Source: Eimeria necatrix (Eukaryota; Apicomplexa; Conoidasida; Eucoccidiorida; Eimeriidae). Taken from it: a DNA stretch of 16,395 bases. The position numbers and the translations under genes were made by a program. The stretch is from NCBI RefSeq assembly GCF_000499385.1, contig NW_013654647.1:1-16395 (forward strand), given 5' to 3'. The notes below the pieces were generated by a model. It did no database searches. It saw only the letters and a list, made by a program, of their open reading frames with translations, and was not told the origin of the DNA. Shown here piece by piece: positions 1-7,167 of the stretch; the stretch's first letter is position 1, and the number at the start of each line of letters is the position of its first letter.

Positions 1-123
1 GCGTTAGTAAATGGTCTCCAGCCGGCAAAGAAACACTGGGAAGAGCAGCAACAGCAGCAGCAGCAACACAAGCAACCACAGCAACAGCAGTACCAAACGG
101 GGCTTCCTGCTGGCTCAAATTAG
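1..123 (+). CDS. possible C-terminal fragment of a Gln-rich protein (5' end outside window)
   Basis: Frame 1 is open from the first base and stops with TAG at 121-123, giving 40 residues. They begin with a mixed, lysine-containing stretch (residues about 1-14, ending KKHWEE), run into a Gln-rich tract broken by His and Lys, and end in a short non-repetitive tail (YQTGLPAGSN). This reading gives Gln rather than Leu/Cys from the CAG tract, which fits the usual coding orientation of such tracts in Eimeria. It could be a last exon of a plus-strand gene. It is short and has no splice or start evidence, so chance openness is equally possible. Confidence 0.25.
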   Translation, partial: ALVNGLQPAKKHWEEQQQQQQQHKQPQQQQYQTGLPAGSN

Positions 124-787
124 CACAGAGTCACTTTTTCTAGCTCAAATGTCTTCTACTGCAACTTAAACGTTTCCCGGAGGCAATATTGACGATGGTT
201 TCCCTAGGGGAAGGTCCAGCAGCGCGCAGCGAGCACTGGGTTGCAGATGGGGCTGCTGCATACGACGTTCACAAAGGGCCAAGAATCTGCTTTTCGCAGT
301 TTTATACAATTAAATTTTAAAAAGGGAGCAAATAAAAAAAATGATTTGATGGGAAGTAAATGCTTATTTCGCCTTCAAATGGCTGCCTGAGCCCTACCTA
401 CCTGGCAGTCACCGACTGGGGCCCTGGCTAGCTCACGCCCATGTGTACGTACGATGCAGAAAGCCAACCCATCAGCATGCACACTGGTTCCCTCCTTTTA
501 TTTGTACAATATTTCATTGACTACTGGGGGGCAACAGTGGAAAGAAGGCCAATACAAACGCAGCGGGCCCCACAGCCAAGGTCACTGCAGTGCCCCTGAG
601 GCCCACGAACCACCCTGAGCAGGGCTTCGCAGCTGAAGCGACGCAAATCCTGCGTTTTGGAGTTCCTGCAATCTTTATGGTCTATTTATTTGGTGCCTGG
701 GTCGGGGAAACGGCTGGAAGACACTGTCTGGCCGCAGCTGGTCTTGCATCTGCAACTGTTACACGGTTGTATGTGGCTCTGTGGCTG
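124..787. other. stretch with no supportable gene
   Basis: I see no convincing gene here. The segment has an AT-rich patch with an A-run near 310-345 and otherwise mixed composition. A 70-codon plus-strand frame at 590-802 is not persuasive: it has no recognisable motif and drifts into a Leu-rich CTG reading. Confidence 0.6.
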
Positions 788-1132
788 CTACTGCTCCTGT
801 AGTTGTAGCTGACCTTGTCGCTTAAAGTTGAACTGTGAATTCAGCCGGTCCTGCGTTTCTGTAACTGCAACTGGTCGTTTTGGTGCGGCTGGCCGCAGCT
901 GGTCCTGTGGCTTCAACTCCCGCGTTTGCTGTTCTTCCTCCTGCATCCATCTCCAACTATTTCTATGGGCATTTCTAGGTCCTTTTCTAGTAATGTTTCT
1001 GTTGCTGGTACTTCCCCTATTGCTGCTGCTGCTGCTCCTCTTGCCGCCACTGCCGTTTCCGTAGCTACTGCAGCTGCCGCTGCTACCGTCTTCGTCGACC
1101 GTTACCTCCACAATTTGCCTGCACTTCGCCAA
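788..1132 (-). CDS. possible exon, Ser/Gly- then Gln/Arg-rich (unknown)
   Basis: A minus-strand frame of about 114 codons is open here but has no ATG at its upstream end, so it could only be an internal or terminal exon. It starts with an ordinary-looking stretch (AKCRQIVEVTVDEDG), passes through Ser/Gly-rich and Asn/Arg-rich sequence and ends Gln-rich. A GTAACG sequence following GAG near 1109 could be a splice donor and would cut the frame short. The charged, low-Leu/Cys composition is better than that of the plus-strand readings of the same bases. I recognise no domain. Confidence 0.22.
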   Translation of the reverse strand: MAKCRQIVEVTVDEDGSSGSCSSYGNGSGGKRSSSSSNRGSTSNRNITRKGPRNAHRNSWRWMQEEEQQTRELKPQDQLRPAAPKRPVAVTETQDRLNSQFNFKRQGQLQLQEQ

Positions 1133-1462
1133 ATGACAGCAAACAAAGCTCTATTCTTGTAATTTTGGAGGGCCAAGCAGTGCTAGATGAGAATAGCCCT
1201 GCAGCCGGCCAATGCACGTTCTACAAAACAACACTGATTAACTAATACTTTGAGGCTCTAGGCTCTCCTTCCTGGCAACTAAGTTGGTAAACTTTTTCCT
1301 GCATGTCAAATGGTAAAAGCATGCACTGCATCTCTCCCTTTGAGGACTTTCAGTTGTCGACTTTAATAATGCGGCCCACAACTTAAAAGACATATACACG
1401 TGAATGACGTTATGTCAAAAAAATTTCATGGAGAACAAACAGACAGGCCCATATTAGGACAT

Positions 1463-2590
1463 CTACAGATTCCCCGGCAGCTGCTCATACGGTTTTTGTT
1501 GCTGCTGCTGCCGCAGCTGCTGCTCTTCCTGCTGAATCAGCTGTTCTTGTTTTTGCAGCACCTGCTGCTGCTTTAGCTGCTGCTGACGCGCCTGCTGTTT
1601 CTGCAGCTGCTCCTGCTGCCGTTGCAACTGCAACTGCTTCTGGTGCCTTTGCTGCTCGCGCCGCGTCAGATCCTTAAAAAAGAGCAGCAGCTCCTGTCGC
1701 CATTTAGTAAGCTCTGCAACTTTGACGGAGAGCTGCCTGGACACCTGAGCCTTGTGAATAAATTCGAGCAGCACGCGAGAAGCCTCCAGTCTGAAAGAAA
1801 GGCCCTCACAGATACCTGCTGAAGCAGCAGCTGCAGTGTTCGCAACTGTTGCTGCTGCAGCTGCTCTTTCTGCTGCTGCTGCTGCTGGTGCATTCGCTAT
1901 TACTTCCTCCTCTTCTACCCGAGAAGCGCCCCCTAAATTAAACGAAATGCTTGCTGCTGCTGCAGTTCCTCCTGCTGCTGCAGCTTCTCCTACTGCTTCT
2001 TCTGCTGACGCCCCTTGAGCCCTTGCAGCAATAGTCTCAGCCGGGATATCTTCAGCTTCCTCCGTGGCCGTGCAGCTGCGGCTTCTATTTGTGTCAGTTG
2101 CTTCTAGCTCAGCAGCAGCAGCAGCACGACTGTCGCTTTTATCTGTGTCAGCTGCTTCCAGCCCAGCAGCAGCAGCAGACGCAGCATCGAGCTGCTCTGC
2201 AACCAAAGTTAGCAGCAGCTCCGCCCTCTTAACGACAAAGTCATACATGTTGGCTGCGTTGTTCTGCATGTCTTCAGGAGGCCACCTCAGGTTCCAGCTG
2301 CTGCTGCACCCATTGCTGCTGCTGTTGCTGCTGCTGAGTGCAGATGAAATGCCTCCTAGCGAAGCAAAGGCCCCTGGCAGATAGCCCTCAGCAGCAGCAC
2401 AAAACTTGCAGTGGCAACAGCCCATATGGCTCCAATGCTGCAGCAAATGATACTCTTGGGAGTAAGGCGTTGACAAGGGGCCACGAAGAGGCTTTTCCTC
2501 GAGCCCTGCTTTCTTGGTCGCAGCCGTTTGGAGGAAGCATGCATCTTCATTAAGGGTTTGCTGCCTGTGTGCGGCGCACTGCGGGGGCAT
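1463..2590 (-). CDS. unknown Ala/Gln-rich coiled-coil protein
   Basis: The frame from the first in-frame ATG (2590) to TAG at 1463 encodes 375 residues. It stays open 28 codons further upstream, to about 2674, without an ATG, so an upstream exon is possible. In order it contains a mixed N-terminus with a tight cysteine cluster (CCHCKFC, about residues 58-64 from this ATG), a Ser/Asn run, a non-repetitive helical block (AANMYDFVVKRAELLLTLV), a duplicated 18-residue Ala/Glu/Asp/Ser unit, several Ala runs, a second helical block around EASRVLLEFIHKAQVSRQL, and a Gln/Arg/Leu coiled coil at the C-terminus. The CTG tracts of the plus strand read here as Gln and Ala, and charged heptad-like sequence continues between them, which supports this strand. 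I recognise no family. It may be a separate gene or a downstream exon of the minus-strand frame at 3034-5058. Confidence 0.5.
   Translation of the reverse strand: MPPQCAAHRQQTLNEDACFLQTAATKKAGLEEKPLRGPLSTPYSQEYHLLQHWSHMGCCHCKFCAAAEGYLPGAFASLGGISSALSSSNSSSNGCSSSWNLRWPPEDMQNNAANMYDFVVKRAELLLTLVAEQLDAASAAAAGLEAADTDKSDSRAAAAAELEATDTNRSRSCTATEEAEDIPAETIAARAQGASAEEAVGEAAAAGGTAAAASISFNLGGASRVEEEEVIANAPAAAAAERAAAAATVANTAAAASAGICEGLSFRLEASRVLLEFIHKAQVSRQLSVKVAELTKWRQELLLFFKDLTRREQQRHQKQLQLQRQQEQLQKQQARQQQLKQQQVLQKQEQLIQQEEQQLRQQQQQKPYEQLPGNL
2081..2184. repeat. 54-bp direct tandem duplication
   Basis: Two similar units with a 54-bp offset begin at about 2081 and 2135. Both contain a shared core (TGTGTCAG followed by TGCTTC), then CAG repeats. 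On the minus strand they give two related 18-residue units beginning GLEAADTDKS and ELEATDTNRS. The period is an exact multiple of three, so the frame is kept. The match is imperfect, which suggests an older duplication. Confidence 0.7.
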
Positions 2591-3033
2591 GAGCGTTGCT
2601 TGCTGCTGCTCCGCTTGCTGCTGCTGGCTGTACAATACCAGAAGCAAGCTGCGGTTCCTCTGATGCGGTGGCAAAGGCGGCAGCAGCAGAAGCGGCGGAA
2701 ACGGAGAGGCAGTGATCTTTGCGCCAGCCTATTGCAACGCACACACGAAAAGGGAGGCGGTCGCGCAGCAGAAGCAGCAGCAGCAGCAGCGATCGAACAA
2801 CAAGACTGACAGAAAAAGCAACAGCAGCAAAATCAGCAGCAGCAGACGCGACACCACGGACAGACCTTGAAGTTGCAGACTGCAAGACACCACCTGGCGA
2901 GACACAGAGCTGCGCGAAAGACAATGCGGCAAGAAAGCTCTCCTGACAACAAACAAACCAACAATCAATTGAGAGTACTGCAACTGCTGCAGGTCTTTCG
3001 CCCAGATGGATATCCAGGGAATTCCTACAGGCT

Positions 3034-3732
3034 TTATGAAGCAGAGCGGGGCCGCTGCTGCCCGTCGGCAGAAAAATGGCCATTTAGATGAGACTTGCTG
3101 CTACTTTTGTAGCTGTCGCTGCACATGCTGCTGCTGCTGCTACAGTGGCTGCCGCTGCATAACTTACCAACTACGTCTGTTGCAAGCCTGCGGGATCTCT
3201 CCGTAAAGGCCAAAGCTTCTAGAGAGAGTCTTGCTGCTTCTGCTGCCAGACAGCGCGCCTTCTGCTGCCTCTTCTGGTGCAGCTGCTGCTGCTGCGGCAT
3301 TGGCTGTCTGCTTTTCTGTTCCCGATGCTGGCATTTAAAAAGGCCCAGAAGAGCTTGGCGATGCAACGCCGCAGCAGCAGATGCAACACCAGTTGCAACT
3401 TTCAACAGCTCAGCAGCAAGCATCAGCAAATCTCCTTCCAGCGCGGACGCCCCGCCGTCAGTGGCCCACTTGGCAGCAGCGTGCCAAAGTTCATTCCACT
3501 CAGCATCATCCGCCGAGCAGCAGCTCCCACTGCCGCTGCTGCGGCTGCTGCTGCTGCTGCTACTCCGGCGACTGTGCTGTAAGGGCGAAAGCGCTGCGTC
3601 GTTCCGCAAGTGCCAAACATCACTGGAATCGGGAATGCCGTCCTCCGAAGCAGCAGTAGCAGCAGCAGCTGGTGCTGATGCACTTTGTGCTGCAGGGAAA
3701 CAGGGATCTGCTGCTTCATGGTGCGGACTGGA

Positions 3733-3765
<33 letters not shown>

Positions 3766-5058
3766 GGCAGCAGCAGCGGCAGGTATACCAGCGGCAGCAG
3801 CAACAACCGCCTCCTGTGGCAGGGTCTCTGCTCGCAAAGCAGAAGAATGGATCGAGCCTCCCCCATCAAATTTTTGCGATAGTGCTGCTGTTACTGGGGT
3901 CGGCGTTTGTTTTGCTGCTGCTGCTGCTGCTGCTGCTGTCGTTGTTGCCGTAACTGCAGCTGCTGCTGCTGACATAGAGGACGCAGCAGCCTCGTGATGA
4001 ACTGCTGCTCCCAAAAAGGCCCCGCCGCGATATAGTCCAGGAGGCAGAAGCGCCGCAGAACATCGCAGCAGCCGTCTTAGCCACAGGAAGCCCCACTGGC
4101 GGCTGTTGCTGCTGTTGAGGGCGCCTGAATTGCTGCTGTTGCTGTCACTGCTGCTGACGCTGCTGACAGGGTCGGTGATGTTGGTGGAAAGATCTTGAAC
4201 AGCTTGTGAGATCTTGCTGCTCAGTTGTTCTCCCCGAAGAAGAAGCGCCTGCTGCTGCTGCTCTCGTCGTTGCTGATGCTGCTGCTGTGAGTCCTCCGAA
4301 AGGAAGTAGTACGCCTCTGCCACGTGGCTGCTGCTGTCTCCCCTGGGGCTGGCGTTGCTGCTGTTGCTGCTGTTGCTGCTGTTATTGCTGCAGCCGCTCT
4401 CGGGAACCCCATCGAATCCCCACCAGGAAAGGCCCCCGTCGCCTAACGAAGACACTGACTCCTCACGTTCTGCTGCTATTGGTGCTTTTCCAGTCTTACT
4501 TGCTGCTGCTGCTGTTGCTCCTGCAGTCGGCAGCAACGAGGAGAACAGCGCTGCTTCCGACTCAGCCAGCAAACCTTCAGAGGCAGCAGCAGCAGCAGCA
4601 GCAGCAGTAGCTCCAATAAAAGTGGTCGCTCCCCCATCTCGGGGGCTACAGAGGCCCCAGCGGGAGGCCCCTGGAGAGACGGCGGAGGCTTTCGTGGTTC
4701 CTTCACGCACTGAGAGCCATCTCCTGCTGCTGCTGCTGCTGCTGCCCTGGTTGCTGCTGTTGCTGCCGCTGCTATTAACGCTCATATCGTCCCCTTCAGC
4801 CGCAGCGTTTGCTGCGGGGCTGCGTGGGGTCGTGCCATCACTCGGCAGCAGGTGCTGTTGTTGTTGTTGCTGCTGCTGCTGCTGCCTCTGGTCTGCAATG
4901 CCTGCAAGGCCCCTAATCTGGCTGTCTCCCTTCGCGTCCAGTAGCCTCTGCAGCAGCTGCAAACACGGAGAAAACCTGACAGGGGCGATCCGAGACAGGG
5001 GCCCCCCCGAGCGGGACAGTGGGGGCCCCCCGTCTTCGTCAAGGGGCCCCTCATCCAT
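3034..5058 (-). CDS. unknown low-complexity protein with Gln, Ala and Ser runs
   Basis: The frame opens with a true ATG at 5058, just downstream (in minus-strand sense) of an AT-rich stretch, and runs 674 codons. Residues 1-50 are non-repetitive (LQLLQRLLDAKGDSQIRGLA). A Gln run lies at about 59-68. Ser/Asn runs lie at about 94-111, 223-235 and 499-505, and Ala runs at about 152-159, 363-382 and 426-442. Non-repetitive blocks between them include SSKISQAVQDLSTNITDP (about 280-297), a hydrophobic Leu/Arg stretch near 322-345, a Trp-containing helical block at about 518-577, and a helical stretch at about 600-632. Reading CAG as Gln, Ala and Ser instead of Leu and Cys supports this strand. A consensus splice donor (GTAAGT) lies inside the frame at 3167 (minus sense), so the true exon may end at 3168 after 630 codons, with a different C-terminus. 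No known domain is recognised. Confidence 0.55.
3161..3167 (-). other. consensus 5' splice site inside the minus-strand frame
   Basis: On the minus strand the sequence is GTAGTTG followed by GTAAGTT, a near-perfect GT-AG donor, after codon 630 plus one base of the frame that starts at 5058. One possible acceptor downstream is a pyrimidine-rich CTGTCAG just below 2810. It would keep the phase but lead into a Cys-rich reading that stops near 2729, so the partner exon is not settled. Confidence 0.4.
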
Positions 5059-5416
5059 AACGAGAAATGCAAAAGCCTTTAGTAAAAACTGGTTAATTTA
5101 AATTCCAAGACCTGATTTCTATGGCTCAGAGTTTAAAGCCCGCATAGATCGAAGAAAGGTTTCTCCGCAGAAGCGCCACCAAGCAGCAGCAGCAGCCGAA
5201 AAGCTGCTGTTGCTGCTGACACAGCTCGCTCAGCTACCGCTGCTGCTCCTGCAAGTGTTAGTGCAGCTGGACCATTCAAATCAGCAATTGTGGCTGCTGG
5301 TCCGGCTGCCGCTGCTGCTCCTGCTGTTTCTGGTGTTGCAGTTGCTGCTGGCTGCAGTTATTGCAGCGATAGCGGCTACATTTGCTCTGCAGCTACTTCT
5401 CCAGCTACCGTTGTAC

Positions 5417-6013
5417 CTAGTGACGAAGCTGCTGCTGAGTTTGCTGCTGCAGTTGCGCTCCAGTTGCTGTAATGCAAGTTCTCCTTTTGGGAAATACTAA
5501 ATGGTGGCTCGGCAGTTCTTCTGGCTGCTGCCACAGTGCAGCAGAAGCAACAGAAGCAGACTGTAATAAGGCCGTTTCACTTGCTGCTGTAAGGGCTGCA
5601 CTTGCTGCTGACTTGCAATCCACTGTACAGGCAGTTGTGCTGGATTTGGCACAGATTGCACACAGGAGTCGTGGCCGGTGGTGGAGAAGGGCTGTAGATG
5701 TTTCTGTAGCTGCTGGTTTTGCTATTGCAACAGCAGTTGCTAGTTCTTGCTGCTGCTGCTGCCGTTGTTGCCCGTGCTGTTGCTGCTGGCGCCGCTGCTG
5801 AAGCTGCGAGCCGTAGGCTGTTGCCCAAGTCTTCGTGGCCCGCAAATGCACATCAAGATAGCGCGCAGACATTAAATCGATATTGTAGGCTCCCAATAGA
5901 GCTGCTGCTGCAGCTGCTGCTGCTGTTGCGGTTAATGGTCTGGTGTCGCTTGTCGGTCGGCGCTTGTTAACGGAGCAGCGGCAACTGTGGGACCTCGCTG
6001 CGCTAAAAGACAT
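5417..6013 (-). CDS. possible gene or 5' exon, unknown function
   Basis: This frame opens at ATG 6013 and runs 198 codons. It contains a basic N-terminus (SVNKRRPTSDTRPL), an Ala run, a non-repetitive block (LLGAYNIDLMSARYLDVHL then RATKTWATAYGSQLQ), a Gln-rich stretch, and an Ala/Ser/Thr-rich remainder. The middle block is not explained by repeats, and the repeats read as Ala and Gln, as expected for a sense strand. It lies about 360 bp upstream (minus sense) of the ATG of the frame at 3034-5058 and could be a separate short gene or a 5' exon of that gene. The plus-strand readings here are mostly Leu, Cys and Ala and look like shadows. Confidence 0.33.
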   Translation of the reverse strand: MSFSAARSHSCRCSVNKRRPTSDTRPLTATAAAAAAAALLGAYNIDLMSARYLDVHLRATKTWATAYGSQLQQRRQQQQHGQQRQQQQQELATAVAIAKPAATETSTALLHHRPRLLCAICAKSSTTACTVDCKSAASAALTAASETALLQSASVASAALWQQPEELPSHHLVFPKRRTCITATGAQLQQQTQQQLRH

Positions 6014-6201
6014 AGATAAGTTGCATTTGACATGGCAACATACACCTGCACCACTCAGGTGTAACTACACCTCCACAGCAGCTGCTGCTGGTGAGACACA
6101 GCGCGGAAGGCGCAGACCCTTGGATGCTCAAAGCCAAGCCTTCGCCTCAAAGTCTTAAATAGAGCAAGTATCCGTTACCTTGCCTCGCAGACACCAAAAA
6201 C

Positions 6202-6492
6202 ATGTTAAAAACAAAGGAAAGCAATTTATTTCGTGGCGGTCTAGAGGAAAATAAGCAGCGGGCTGACTGCAGCAGAGGCCCAGTACAGCCAAGGGCCAGG
6301 CTGCCTGTTGCTGTGGGGCCCCCGAGTTCCTCAATTGCAGCAGTAGCTGAGGCTGCTCTTGCTGCTACCCCCGCTACAAAAGAATTATTAACTTGTATTG
6401 CACACGCAGATCTCGCCGGTTACCCTCTCGAAGACAGCTGCGGCGGTGCTCTGTCCTTTTGGTTGCGGAGGCCCTTAGGGGCCCCTCATTGA
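6202..6492 (+). CDS. weak candidate small ORF, unknown
   Basis: An ATG at 6202 opens a 96-codon frame with a charged, non-repetitive N-terminus (MLKTKESNLFRGGLEENKQR), then Ala/Thr-rich sequence, ending at 6492. I recognise no motif, signal peptide or membrane segment. It could be a 5' exon belonging to the plus-strand gene at 7168-8819, whose first exon I cannot place, or chance openness in repeat-rich DNA. Confidence 0.18.
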   Translation: MLKTKESNLFRGGLEENKQRADCSRGPVQPRARLPVAVGPPSSSIAAVAEAALAATPATKELLTCIAHADLAGYPLEDSCGGALSFWLRRPLGAPH

Positions 6493-7167
6493 ACACGAAC
6501 AGCAGCAGCTCCTTCTACCCAAAGCAAGATGAGCTGGTAAGTCCAGCAGGGCTCAGCAATACAAGCAGCAGCACCAGGAACCTCCAGCAGCAGCACACCC
6601 GCAGCAGCAGCAGTTGGCGAATATCAGGCCACCACGGAGGCCTTTCTATGTGTCGAAAAATACCGCCAACAGGAAGACCCCATCGGGTCGCAGCAGAAGG
6701 GCAGAGAGCAGCAGGAGCTGCAGCAAGTGGTGGTGCTGGCTGCAGCAGCCGCAGCAAGCTGTAGAGCCTCGCTAGCAGCAGCAGAGTGGCAATGCTGCTC
6801 GTTGGTTTCTGCTCTCAGGCTCTTTGGGGGCTCTTCCGCCCCAAAGGACAACTCCCAGACAGACAAAAGCCTCCCAGAACTTCCCCCAGGACTCCAAACT
6901 TTGCCTCCGCGTGAGAGCTGCGCCGCGCTGCTGCTGCAGCTGCTGCAGCTGCTACAGCTGGCTTCGCGTGGAAGAAGAGCAGCAGCAGGGAGGAGCAGTG
7001 CTGCTGCTGATTTGCCAAAAGTTCAGACTTTTCAGTTTGCGGCTGAGGGCCTCTGAGCTGCCTTTGCCTTTCATGCGCTGCAGCACCCCCACCAAAGGGG
7101 GCCCCCATTCCCTCGGGGCCCTTCACGGGCTTCTCTGAGCCTCCTCCCTCTCCCCCCCAACCTGCAG
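6493..7167. other. repeat-rich stretch with no supportable gene
   Basis: Several frames are open on both strands, all dominated by CAG/CTG-derived residues. A plus-strand frame through about 6830-7055 has a mixed segment (PKDNSQTDKSLPELPPGLQ) that might be an exon upstream of the Romo1-like gene. A pyrimidine-rich tract ending in CCTGCAG at 7161-7167 looks like a splice acceptor. I could not find a convincing ATG or donor joining these pieces. Confidence 0.4.

Noticed and set aside
3125..3997. Long plus-strand frame (290 codons) opposite the minus-strand gene
   Set aside because: Its CTG tracts read as Leu, Cys and Ala runs and it mirrors the minus-strand frame, whose intervening sequence looks more protein-like. 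It is a shadow kept open by repeats.
4355..5101. Plus-strand frame of 248 codons with poly-Leu and poly-Cys
   Set aside because: It has the same repeat-driven openness and begins inside a CTG tract. No membrane-protein pattern is seen beyond the Leu runs.
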